NCBI GenBank assembly: GCA_017461985.1
Contig: JAFTSA010000009.1
Coordinates: 1-64,000 of the forward strand
Direction of reading: 5' to 3'
DNA length: 64,000 bases
Origin: Clostridia bacterium
GTDB lineage: Bacteria > Bacillota > Clostridia > Christensenellales > CAG-917
Both the position numbers and the translations under genes were made by a program. Shown here piece after piece: positions 1 through 6,369 of this stretch; positions within the stretch are counted from its first letter, which is position 1, and each line of letters opens with the position of its first letter. The notes beneath the pieces are model-generated. The model was not told where the DNA came from. It saw only the letters and a list, made by a program, of their open reading frames with translations, and did no database searches.

Positions 1-42
1 CCGCCAGCGTTCGTCCTGAGCCAGGATCAAACTCTTGAGTTC
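1..42 (-). rRNA. rrs: 16S ribosomal RNA, 5' end only (partial)
   Basis: The reverse complement of the first bases reads as the universal start of bacterial 16S rRNA, including the whole 8F primer-binding region (AGAGTTTGATCCTGGCTCAG) followed by the conserved GACGAACGCTGGCGG. The first mature base is placed near 42 by counting back from E. coli position 8. The rest of the gene, and presumably 23S and 5S, lie to the left of the window. Confidence 0.97.
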
Positions 43-176
43 AATCTTGACTTATTATAACTTTAGTTCAAAGGTTAATAAGACGTTTTTTAAATGTTGT
101 TCAATTCACATTAAAATCGCTTTTCCAAATGTTCAATTTTCAAGGTTCGTGCCGTCATTTTTGTGACAGCTTTCTT

Positions 177-205
177 ATACTAACACAGTCCCTTTTTACT
201 GTCAA
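177..205 (-). promoter_or_regulatory. Sigma-A-type promoter of the rRNA operon
   Basis: On the minus strand TTGACA (200-205) is followed after exactly 17 bases by TAGTAT (177-182). It sits about 135 bases upstream of the 16S start, as expected for an rRNA promoter with a leader. The perfect -35 box and ideal spacing make this the best candidate; weaker upstream tandem promoters are possible. Confidence 0.75.
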
Positions 206-530
206 CTGTTTTTTAATCAATTTTTACAAATTTTTCAAAAACTTTTTTCAGCGCCGTTTCTGTGGTGGTATCTGTTGGTTGCTTGACTATAATATCACCT
301 TTTTTGAAAATGTGTGCTATTTTTTTTAAAGTTTTATTTGTACATTTTTTCAAATTTGTCGGTTATTTGACTTTTCCTTAAAAGTTCCACAACATATAGT
401 GAATTATGTTCAATATCACCACAATTCCGCCCAAAACTTTTTTGAAGTATTTTGAAAAAAGTTGAAACTCTCTTTCTTTTCAAAAGGGGATTTTGTCCTC
501 TTTTCTCTCAAAAAACCGAATTTTCCAAAA

Positions 531-556
531 ATAAAAGTCGGCAAGCCGACTCTTAT
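531..556 (-). terminator. Terminator of mnmA
   Basis: A 7-bp stem AGTCGGC/GCCGACT (536-542 with 545-551) with a two-base loop is followed on the minus strand by TTTTATTTTT. It lies about 80 bases downstream of the mnmA stop codon and separates mnmA from the rRNA promoter. Confidence 0.75.
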
Positions 557-593
557 ATTATCTTTTTATTTATTTTATCTTATTATCCTTATT

Positions 594-633
594 TATATAC
601 GCACGACGCGCACACGCGCCCGCACGCACACGG
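594..633. repeat. Alternating pyrimidine-purine tract 3' of mnmA
   Basis: A CA/CG/TA-alternating run with only two or three breaks directly abuts the mnmA stop codon. It shares the 11-mer ACGCGCACACG in the same orientation with the tract at 1715-1747 on the other side of the gene. Such sequence can adopt left-handed DNA and is prone to slippage. Confidence 0.7.
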
Positions 634-1707
634 CTAGATTGATCTGTTGATCACTCCGCCGCCAAGACAGATTTGTCCGTCGTATGCCACGGCGTATTGA
701 CCGGGAGCTATTGCCCTTTGAGGATTTTCAAAATAGAAGTGGACGTCCTCACCTTCTCTCACTGCCACCGCCCTTTCAAGGGGTTGGCGGTGCTTGATGC
801 GGACCATACACTCAAATCTGTCACCCTTGGGCTCAGTGATGAAGTTGAAACCCTCTGTCACCAGTTCCTTTTTGAAGAGGACGCTGTCCTCCCCTTGTGA
901 AACGATAAGGCGGTTGGTCTTGACGTCTTTGTCAAGGACAAACCATCTTTCACCTGTGCCGTCCTTGCTTCCGCCTATGCCAAGACCACGGCGTTGACCT
1001 ATGGTGTAATAATAGACGCCCATATGCTTGCCCACCACTTTTCCGTCTGTAGTAACGATGTCGCCGTCCTTCATAGGGATATATTTAGAAAGGAATTCAC
1101 GGAACTTCCTTTCACCAATAAAGCAAATGCCTGTGCTGTCCTTCTTTTCTGCCACGGGGATATTGTGAGAGCGGGCATAGTCGCGGACGTCAGTTTTGAC
1201 CATGTTGCCAAGAGGGAACAAAACGTCGTCAAGTTGCTCTTGTCTCACTTGATTGAGGAAATATGTTTGATCCTTGTTCTCGTCCGCCGCACGAAGGAGA
1301 TAATTCACTCCGTTTTCGTGAGAAATGTTGCAGTAGTGTCCGGTTGCGATATAGTCTGCCCCCAACTTTCTTGCAAAGTCGGCAAAAGGTCCAAACTTGA
1401 CCTCTCTGTTGCAGAGGACGTCGGGGTTTGGAGTCCTACCCTTTTTATATTCCTCAACAAAGAGTTTGAACACGTGCTCCATGTATTGCTCTGAGAAGTC
1501 CACGGAATAATAAGGTATGCCAATGCGGGCGCAAATGCCTTGCACGTCAGTCCAATCTTGTTCGCCGGTGCAACATCCGTCAGGCTCGGTGTCCTTCCAG
1601 TTGGACATATACAGGCCGATGACGTCATAACCCTGCTCTTTCAAGATGCTTGCGGCAACTGCGCTATCCACGCCACCGCTCATACCGATAACTACTCTTT
1701 TTGCCAT
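634..1707 (-). CDS. mnmA: tRNA-specific 2-thiouridylase MnmA
   Basis: ATP-dependent 2-thiolation of U34 in the anticodons of tRNA-Lys, -Glu and -Gln, a cytoplasmic modification needed for accurate decoding. The 357 residues match the usual family length. The PP-loop SGGVDS is at residues 10-15. The two catalytic cysteines are present: Cys99 in NPDVLCN (nucleophile) and Cys195 in STGICFIGE (persulfide carrier). The C-terminal central and beta-barrel domains are intact. Translation starts with ATG at 1707; the upstream site is only GAGAGAG, weaker than its neighbours. It stands alone between its own promoter and terminator, with no cysteine desulfurase gene next to it. It is bracketed by alternating purine-pyrimidine tracts. 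Confidence 0.97.
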   Translation of the reverse strand: MAKRVVIGMSGGVDSAVAASILKEQGYDVIGLYMSNWKDTEPDGCCTGEQDWTDVQGICARIGIPYYSVDFSEQYMEHVFKLFVEEYKKGRTPNPDVLCNREVKFGPFADFARKLGADYIATGHYCNISHENGVNYLLRAADENKDQTYFLNQVRQEQLDDVLFPLGNMVKTDVRDYARSHNIPVAEKKDSTGICFIGERKFREFLSKYIPMKDGDIVTTDGKVVGKHMGVYYYTIGQRRGLGIGGSKDGTGERWFVLDKDVKTNRLIVSQGEDSVLFKKELVTEGFNFITEPKGDRFECMVRIKHRQPLERAVAVREGEDVHFYFENPQRAIAPGQYAVAYDGQICLGGGVINRSI

Positions 1708-1714
1708 ACTCTCT

Positions 1715-1747
1715 CACGCGCACACGTATATGCGCATACGCACACAT
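1715..1747. repeat. Perfect alternating pyrimidine-purine tract 5' of mnmA
   Basis: Thirty-three consecutive bases alternate pyrimidine and purine without a break (CA, CG and TA steps). The tract lies in the 5' leader between the mnmA promoter and start codon, so it would be transcribed. It has potential for Z-DNA or slippage-based length variation. Confidence 0.8.
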
Positions 1748-1763
1748 TCTATATATTAAGGTC

Positions 1764-1792
1764 ATTATACCACGAAACGCCCTGTTAGTAAA
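1764..1792 (-). promoter_or_regulatory. Promoter of mnmA
   Basis: TTTACT (1787-1792) and TATAAT (1764-1769) on the minus strand with a 17-base spacer, about 57 bases upstream of the mnmA start. Confidence 0.65.
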
Positions 1793-1820
1793 TAATACGG
1801 CGCAAATTTGCGGTTTGAAA

Positions 1821-1849
1821 AGAAAAGACACTCAGTTGAGTGCCTTTTT
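1821..1849 (-). terminator. Terminator of the kinase-cysK operon
   Basis: Stem CACTCA/TGAGTG (829-834 with 837-842 of the 1,000 block) is followed on the minus strand by TCTTTTCTTTTC, 18 bases after the cysK stop codon. A T-run on the other side suggests it may work in both directions. Confidence 0.75.
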
Positions 1850-1866
1850 ATGATTGATATCAAGTT

Positions 1867-2757
1867 TTATTCATAAAGAGAATTGTCGTAGCGGTCACCG
1901 CCGTCGGGGAAGATGGCAAGGACTGTCTTGGAGGGGTTTTCCGCCTTGATATCCTTTGCCACAAGATAGGCTGCCCCCGAGGATATGCCACACTTTTCAC
2001 CGCTAAGGTCGTATATATCTTTCACTGCGCGGACTGCATCCTCACCCCTCACTGTGCGCACCTCGTCAAGAAGATTCACGTCCAAAAGGTCGGGGATGAA
2101 GTTTGCCCCTATGCCCTGTATGAGGTGAGGCGCAGAAACTCCTTTTGTGATGAGGGGGCTTTCGGCAGGTTCAACCCCTATGACTTTTGTCTTCAGGTTA
2201 TTTGCAAGGATATACTTTTTCAGCCCCATAGCAGTGCCACCACTGCCTATCCCTGCCACTATATAATCCACTTCGGGAAGGTCACGGAAGATTTCGGGTG
2301 CGGTGGTTTCAACGTGAGCAAGAGTGCCTGCAGGGTTTGAAAATTGCCCTGCGATATATCCGCCTTCACCTGCAATTTCCTTTGCCTTGTTGACCGCCCC
2401 TGCCATACCTTCACGGGCAGGAGTGAGCACCACGTCCGCTCCGTACTTTTCCATAAGGGCAATGCGCTCAACTGACATATTGTCGGGCATAACCGCAACA
2501 AAACGCAAGGATAAAGCCTTTGTTGTGTAGGCAAGTCCAATTCCTGTGTTTCCGCTGGTTGCTTCAACTATGACACCGTTTTCCTCAATCAAGCCTTTTT
2601 CAATGCCGTCTTTGACAATATAGAAACCTGCCCTGTCTTTCACTGAGCCTGCAGGGTTTTTGCTTTCAAGCTTGGCATAAACCTCTCCCACCTTCACAAT
2701 GGGAGTATTGCCGATTTTTGAGGCTAGTGCGTTCAGTTTTTCTTTGCTTATGCTCAC
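1867..2757 (-). CDS. cysK: Cysteine synthase (O-acetylserine sulfhydrylase family)
   Basis: PLP-dependent enzyme that makes cysteine from O-acetylserine and sulfide in the cytoplasm. The PLP lysine is Lys40 in NPAGSVKDR. The substrate loop TSGNTG is at 67-72, and a glycine-rich phosphate-binding loop GIGSGGT and a late SSGAA motif follow. At 296 residues it is close to the family length of about 300-310. Its start overlaps the stop of the upstream kinase by 4 bases, so the two are translationally coupled. Family members also include O-phosphoserine and cystathionine variants, so exact substrate is inferred. Confidence 0.93.
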   Translation of the reverse strand: MSISKEKLNALASKIGNTPIVKVGEVYAKLESKNPAGSVKDRAGFYIVKDGIEKGLIEENGVIVEATSGNTGIGLAYTTKALSLRFVAVMPDNMSVERIALMEKYGADVVLTPAREGMAGAVNKAKEIAGEGGYIAGQFSNPAGTLAHVETTAPEIFRDLPEVDYIVAGIGSGGTAMGLKKYILANNLKTKVIGVEPAESPLITKGVSAPHLIQGIGANFIPDLLDVNLLDEVRTVRGEDAVRAVKDIYDLSGEKCGISSGAAYLVAKDIKAENPSKTVLAIFPDGGDRYDNSLYE

Positions 2758-3311
2758 AGGTTGAAATGCTCCTTTATCATCTTTGCCACCACATCTGGTG
2801 CAAGAGAGGTGTTGTCAATCTTCATATAGTTTTCAAAGGGTATTTCCCCTTCAAAACTTTCAAAACGATGTCTTTCATCATCTCTCAAAAGGCGGGCGTT
2901 GGATTCCTCAACGTTCCTCTTTGAGGGCTTGTTTTGAAGTCTATTTTCGGTGGCGTTTCGGCGCAGTCGTTCCTCCTTGTCGCAGACAAGTTCCACATAG
3001 TAAAACTGGCTGTCGGGATTGCCCTGCAAAAACAGTTCTTCAACGTGTTTGCCATAGCCCCAATCCGTCTGATCGTCAAGGGCAAACATAAAGGTGAAAA
3101 TCATGCCGTAGTTGTCACTCTTTGCAAACTCTGAAAAGTAAACCTCACGAAGTTTTTTTGTTACTTCGCCATCAAAATAACCAAATATATCAATAACAGG
3201 CTCGATTGTCATATGATTGTGAAAGAGTTTCAGGTCTGTTATTTTGGCAAGTTCTTGACCAACGGTCATCTTCCCCGCCGCAGCATTTCCAAAGATATTG
3301 ACAAGCTTCAT
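2754..3311 (-). CDS. Small P-loop kinase (shikimate kinase/AAA-like)
   Basis: A 185-residue protein with an N-terminal Walker A motif GNAAAGKMT (about 8-16). It has an HNH segment near 31-33, a predicted hydrophobic strand VELVCD before a basic Arg-rich stretch (EERLRRNATENR) that could be a LID, and no membrane segment. The fold is that of small nucleoside/shikimate-type kinases, but its substrate is not known. A GGAGG site lies upstream of the ATG. It overlaps cysK by 4 bases (ATGA), so the two form an operon. Function in cysteine metabolism is only suggested by this neighbour. Confidence 0.8.
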   Translation of the reverse strand: MKLVNIFGNAAAGKMTVGQELAKITDLKLFHNHMTIEPVIDIFGYFDGEVTKKLREVYFSEFAKSDNYGMIFTFMFALDDQTDWGYGKHVEELFLQGNPDSQFYYVELVCDKEERLRRNATENRLQNKPSKRNVEESNARLLRDDERHRFESFEGEIPFENYMKIDNTSLAPDVVAKMIKEHFNL

Positions 3312-3329
3312 ATCCGCCTCCTTATTTTC

Positions 3330-3358
3330 AGTTTAACCTAAGACAACGCATAAATCAA
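3330..3358 (-). promoter_or_regulatory. Promoter of the kinase-cysK operon
   Basis: TTGATT (3353-3358) and TAAACT (3330-3335) with a 17-base spacer on the minus strand, just downstream of the tRNA terminator. Confidence 0.55.
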
Positions 3359-3371
3359 TAAGAATTTTATA

Positions 3372-3400
3372 TATAAAAAGACAAGCCTGCCGACTTGTCC
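3372..3400 (-). terminator. Terminator of tRNA-Arg
   Basis: Stem GACAAG/CTTGTC (3380-3385 with 3394-3399), then TTTTTATATAT on the minus strand, beginning 3 bases after the tRNA 3' CCA. Confidence 0.75.
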
Positions 3401-3402
3401 TT

Positions 3403-3479
3403 TGGCGCACTCGACAGGAATCGAACCTGTAACCGCCAGAATCGGAATCTGGTGCGCTATCCAGTTGCGCCACGAGTGC
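3403..3479 (-). tRNA. tRNA-Arg, anticodon CCG
   Basis: The minus strand folds as a full cloverleaf. The acceptor stem GCACTCG pairs with CGAGTGC, followed by discriminator G and an encoded CCA (3403-3405). The anticodon arm has stem CCAGA/TCTGG with loop TTCCGAT, giving anticodon CCG, which reads the arginine codon CGG. The T arm contains GGTTCGATTCC. It is a single-gene transcription unit with its own promoter and terminator. Confidence 0.95.
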
Positions 3480-3488
3480 ATCGACATT

Positions 3489-3517
3489 ATTTTAGATGGT
3501 TTTCTCATCTAAATCAA
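3489..3517 (-). promoter_or_regulatory. Promoter of tRNA-Arg with internal inverted repeat
   Basis: TTGATT (3512-3517) and TAAAAT (3489-3494) with a 17-base spacer. The -10 box ends 9 bases before the tRNA, so the primary transcript would have almost no 5' leader. An 8-bp perfect inverted repeat TTTAGATG/CATCTAAA (3491-3498 with 3506-3513) fills the spacer and touches both boxes. Confidence 0.65.
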
Positions 3518-3559
3518 GTGTATTTGTATTTTTCTATAGCGTAGAGGTGAAAAATAATA

Positions 3560-3588
3560 TTGATTTGTGGCGGTTATTGGTATAAACT
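3560..3588 (+). promoter_or_regulatory. Promoter of ansA
   Basis: TTGATT (3560-3565), 17-base spacer, TAAACT (3583-3588), 16 bases before the ansA start. The same box sequences occur in the divergent kinase-cysK promoter. Confidence 0.5.
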
Positions 3589-3604
3589 GATATAAAGGTG
3601 AAAT

Positions 3605-4624
3605 ATGAAAAACTTATCTTCAAAAAAGGTGCTTATCATCTACACTGGTGGCACTATCGGTATGAAAAATACGGAGCAAGGCTATGCACCAGTCAGTGGT
3701 TATCTCCTTGGGGAGTTGAACAAGATTGACGACCTCAATCGTGACGGCATGCCCAAGTGGGATTTTGTTGAGACGGACACCCTACTTGACTCCTCAAACA
3801 TAAGCGCAACCGAGTGGAACAATATGGCAAAAAGCATAGTGGACAACTACAATCTCTATGACGGCTTTGTCATACTCCACGGCACGGACACTATGGCGTA
3901 CACCGCCTCCGCCCTCTCCTTCATACTCCACGGACTAGACAAGCCCGTTGTGCTCACCGGCTCACAAATACCCTTGTGCGAAGTGCGCAGTGATGCAAGA
4001 GACAACCTCATCACCTCAATCATCATCGCAGGGGAAGGAAAGGCAAAAGAGGTGTGCCTCTACTTTGGCGGAAAACTGCTCCGTGGCAACCGCTCTACAA
4101 AGACAAGCGCGGACCATTTGGTGGCTTTTGACTCCCCCAACTACCCTCATCTTGCAGAGGTGGGCATTGAGGTGAAATACAACAAAGGCGCACTTGGCAA
4201 CTTTGGTGGAAATCTTGAATATCGCCCATTCTCTCCCGTGCCTATCGGGGTGCTCAAAGTGTTCCCCGGCATACAGTTTGGATTGTTTGAATCCATCATC
4301 ACAGAAAAACTCAGTGGCGTTGTTCTTGAAACATTTGGCGCAGGCAATATCCCCGGTGGCGGTGACGAACTTCTGCCCATCATCAAAAAGGCGTTCAAGG
4401 CAGGTGCTGTGGTGACGGTTTGCTCACAATGTGTGGCAGGAAGCGTATCTCTCGGCACGTACGAAACCAGTTCCGCCCTTAAAAAAGCAGGTGCAGTCAG
4501 TGGCAAAGATATGACCACGGAAAGTGCCGTTGCCAAACTCTATCACCTCTTTTCAATGGGCTACACCACCGACCAAATCAAGGTTTTGATGGAAGAAAAT
4601 CTTGCCGGCGAATTGACAGACTAG
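3605..4624 (+). CDS. ansA: Type I (cytoplasmic) L-asparaginase
   Basis: Hydrolyses L-asparagine to aspartate and ammonia. The 339 residues begin with the asparaginase signature YTGGTIGM (residues 13-20), which carries the first catalytic threonine. The second motif HGTDTM is at 92-97 and a lysine-containing GGKLLRGNRS loop follows. There is no signal peptide, so it is the cytoplasmic type. The start ATG has AAAGGTG upstream. It is monocistronic: its own promoter is upstream and a strong hairpin terminator follows. It diverges from the tRNA-Arg gene. Confidence 0.95.
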   Translation: MKNLSSKKVLIIYTGGTIGMKNTEQGYAPVSGYLLGELNKIDDLNRDGMPKWDFVETDTLLDSSNISATEWNNMAKSIVDNYNLYDGFVILHGTDTMAYTASALSFILHGLDKPVVLTGSQIPLCEVRSDARDNLITSIIIAGEGKAKEVCLYFGGKLLRGNRSTKTSADHLVAFDSPNYPHLAEVGIEVKYNKGALGNFGGNLEYRPFSPVPIGVLKVFPGIQFGLFESIITEKLSGVVLETFGAGNIPGGGDELLPIIKKAFKAGAVVTVCSQCVAGSVSLGTYETSSALKKAGAVSGKDMTTESAVAKLYHLFSMGYTTDQIKVLMEENLAGELTD

Positions 4625-4641
4625 TTTGCACGAACAATATC

Positions 4642-4688
4642 AAAAAGAGGTTTATGACGTGAAAATGACATCATAAACCTCTTTTTTA
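4642..4688 (+). terminator. Terminator of ansA
   Basis: A 13-bp perfect stem AAGAGGTTTATGA/TCATAAACCTCTT (4645-4657 with 4671-4683) followed by a T run, 20 bases after the ansA stop. Confidence 0.9.
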
Positions 4689-4697
4689 TTTGCTAAT

Positions 4698-4962
4698 TGC
4701 GAAATCCCTTCAAGTATATGTCCCCCTTCCTCACGTGTTTCCCCCTTCTGCCATACGGCAGAGCCCTACGGGCAGGGCAACACTCGGCTCTCGCACATTA
4801 AGCGACGTCGCCTCATTGTGCCACTCGTTGCGTTGGTGCAAAAAAAAACAGAGCGCACCCGCAACTTCGTACTCTCGTCTGGTGCTCGGCGCTCCCTTTC
4901 TCGTCGCCGCTGCTCCTCGCGTTCCGTCTTCGAACAAGTGAGTGCTTGTATAAGTACGCAAC
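4698..4962 (+). repeat. Intergenic repeat, copy A
   Basis: About 265 bases that match copies at 6062-6311 (inverted) and 38762-39021. The shared core starts near TATATGTCCCCCTTCCTCAC, contains an internal hairpin CTGCCATACGGCAG, a poly-A tract (9 A here) and ends near CGTCTTCGAACAAGTGAGTG. The left end of this copy is more diverged. No terminal inverted repeats or target-site duplication are obvious. Confidence 0.85.
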
Positions 4963-4976
4963 AAATAGGCAAAATA

Positions 4977-5002
4977 AAAATCCGCTCAAAGGAGCGGATT
5001 TT
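4977..5002 (-). terminator. Terminator of dagK
   Basis: Stem AAAATCCGCTC/GAGCGGATTTT (4977-4987 with 4992-5002), 46 bases past the dagK stop. It has A/T flanks on both sides, so it could stop transcription in either direction. Confidence 0.85.
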
Positions 5003-5048
5003 GTTTACATAATTATTTCGCTTTTGAGAAATTCCTTTGTCAGTTCCA

Positions 5049-5915
5049 TTATCTGAACATCTTGAGGGTGTCGTGGACAACCTTGATGTTGAGAGTGGTG
5101 TCCTCGATGATTTCACCGTCGAGTTCAAAACGGCTGTCGTCAAGGGCTTCGATGGTGATTTCCTTGCCAACAAATTCTCCGCCCCAGTCTGTGTCGACGT
5201 GCTTTCCATTAAGGAATTTAACAAGCTTTGCAGGGATTGTGCACTTTTTCACTTCCTTGACATAGCCCACGTGAAGAAGGCCGTCATCAACTTTTGCGTT
5301 GGGGCAAATGGGAATGCCTCCGCCGATGAATCCGCCGTTGCCTACACCGATCATAAACACGCTCATATCTCTTGTTTCGCCGTCAATGGTAAGACGAAGT
5401 TTGTGGAAACGGGTGTGAAGGAGGGTGTACAGCAATGAGTAGTAATAGGCTGCCTTGCCTTTCAGCGCCTTGACGTTTGCGTATTTCAAGAGGACGTCGA
5501 CGTCCATACCGCCACCGCCTACGTTGATGCAACGTTGATTGCCCAGTTCCATAAAGTCAACGTAGCTTTCGTTGCCTTTCAGAATAAGTTCAACTGCGTC
5601 TTCAATCTTTTGAGGGTGTCCGGACTTTTTGATGAAGTCGTTGCCGCTGCCACACGCCACAAGACCAAGGGTGACGTTGTCAAAATTCTCTATGCCACAA
5701 AGGACTTCGTGGAAAGATCCGTCTCCGCCCATTACCACGATTTTGGTGTCGGGAGTTTGTGAGAGTTCTCTTGCGATTTCGGTTGCGTGACCTGCGTATT
5801 CGGTTTTATGCACGACGTATTCTGCGCCGTGTTCTTTGAACAATTTTTCAACTTTTTCAAGGGCTTTAAGGCTCTTACCTTTACCGCCGATGGGGTTTAC
5901 GATTATATGATACAT
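5049..5915 (-). CDS. Diacylglycerol kinase family lipid kinase
   Basis: A 288-residue protein of the DagK/YegS/sphingosine kinase family, which phosphorylates diacylglycerol or related lipids at the membrane surface. The N-terminal domain has VNPIGGKGKS (6-15) and the nucleotide motif GGDGS (63-67), then GSGNDF (89-94). The C-terminal beta domain is complete, ending with the ELDGE segment typical of the family. Gram-positive DgkB recycles diacylglycerol from lipoteichoic acid synthesis; that role is plausible here but not shown. The gene is monocistronic, with a GTAGGAGAACG site before ATG at 5915 and a strong promoter overlapped by an inverted repeat. Confidence 0.9.
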   Translation of the reverse strand: MYHIIVNPIGGKGKSLKALEKVEKLFKEHGAEYVVHKTEYAGHATEIARELSQTPDTKIVVMGGDGSFHEVLCGIENFDNVTLGLVACGSGNDFIKKSGHPQKIEDAVELILKGNESYVDFMELGNQRCINVGGGGMDVDVLLKYANVKALKGKAAYYYSLLYTLLHTRFHKLRLTIDGETRDMSVFMIGVGNGGFIGGGIPICPNAKVDDGLLHVGYVKEVKKCTIPAKLVKFLNGKHVDTDWGGEFVGKEITIEALDDSRFELDGEIIEDTTLNIKVVHDTLKMFR

Positions 5916-5934
5916 ATCGTTCTCCTACTCTATG

Positions 5935-5966
5935 ATATTCAACATTTTACGCCAAATGTTGAATAT
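5935..5966. promoter_or_regulatory. Operator-like inverted repeat in the dagK promoter
   Basis: A perfect 13-bp inverted repeat, ATATTCAACATTT and its complement, separated by 6 bases. It covers the -10 box and the whole spacer of the dagK promoter, the classic position for a dimeric repressor site. The cognate regulator is unknown and none is encoded nearby. Confidence 0.7.
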
Positions 5967-5972
5967 TGTCAA
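5944..5972 (-). promoter_or_regulatory. Promoter of dagK
   Basis: TTGACA (5967-5972), 17-base spacer, TAAAAT (5944-5949) on the minus strand, 28 bases before the start codon. Confidence 0.8.
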
Positions 5973-6061
5973 CGCTTTATGGGTATATAGTGACAAAACA
6001 AAATGGTTTATTGCAAAATCCTATTCAAGCACTTTGTCTGTTTAAAGGGTTCTTAAACAAA

Positions 6062-6311
6062 CGCTCACTTGTTCGAAGACGGATTTGGAGGAGCAGCGGC
6101 GACGACCGTAGCGAGTGCCAAGCACCAGACGAAAGTACGAAGTTGCGGGTGCGCTGTGATTTTTTTGCACCAACGCAACGAGTGGCATAATGAGGCGACG
6201 TTGACTTACGTGCGCGCGCCGAGTGTTGCCCTGCCCAAGGGCTCTGCCGAATGGCAGAAGGGGGAAACACGTGAGGAAGGGGGACATATAATGTTGCGCG
6301 GGATTACGCAC
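6062..6311 (-). repeat. Intergenic repeat, copy B (inverted)
   Basis: Same element as copies A and C but in the opposite orientation. It includes the outer GTGCGTAATCCCGCGCAACA segment shared with copy C, which shows that the element begins there. The poly-A tract is 7 long here, against 9 and 8 in the others. Confidence 0.85.
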
Positions 6312-6337
6312 CGCACCTATTGAGTGTCAAAGAAGAC

Positions 6338-6368
6338 AAAAAAAGCACTCCTCGCGGAGTGCTTTTTT
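6338..6368 (-). terminator. Terminator of the iron alcohol dehydrogenase gene
   Basis: Stem GCACTCC/GGAGTGC (6345-6351 with 6356-6362), TCGC loop, with A7 on the left and T6 on the right. It begins right at the gene's stop codon and can work in both directions. Confidence 0.88.
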
Positions 6369-6369
6369 G

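Larger units (their letters stand above)
38..633. other. Intergenic region between mnmA and the rRNA operon
   Basis: About 600 bases without a convincing gene. It holds, reading on the minus strand, the purine-pyrimidine alternating tract that abuts the mnmA stop codon, the mnmA terminator, AT-rich sequence, the rRNA promoter, and the pre-16S leader. The leader contains ACCTTGAAAATTGAACA (about 128-146), which resembles the boxA-like/processing elements common in Firmicutes rRNA operons. Short open frames here are AT-rich and have no ribosome-binding site. Confidence 0.7.
4625..5048. other. Intergenic region between ansA and dagK
   Basis: This stretch contains the ansA terminator, copy A of the ~260 bp intergenic repeat, and the dagK terminator. 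No gene with a ribosome-binding site is seen; open frames on both strands fall inside the repeat. Confidence 0.75.
5916..6369. other. Intergenic region upstream of dagK
   Basis: Holds the dagK promoter and operator-like palindrome, copy B of the intergenic repeat (inverted), and the terminator of the alcohol dehydrogenase. No gene is supported here. Confidence 0.75.

Noticed and set aside
129-329. 66-codon plus-strand frame in the rRNA leader region
   Set aside because: AT-rich, no ribosome-binding site, and it lies antisense to the rRNA promoter and leader.
994-1494. 166-codon plus-strand frame inside mnmA
   Set aside because: Antisense shadow of a conserved enzyme with both catalytic cysteines; no ribosome-binding site.
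4731-4964. Protein-like frame in intergenic repeat copy A (HQRNEWHNEAT...), with similar frames in copies B and C
   Set aside because: The poly-A tract length differs among copies, which shifts the frame, and there is no ribosome-binding site; sharing comes from DNA repeat homology.
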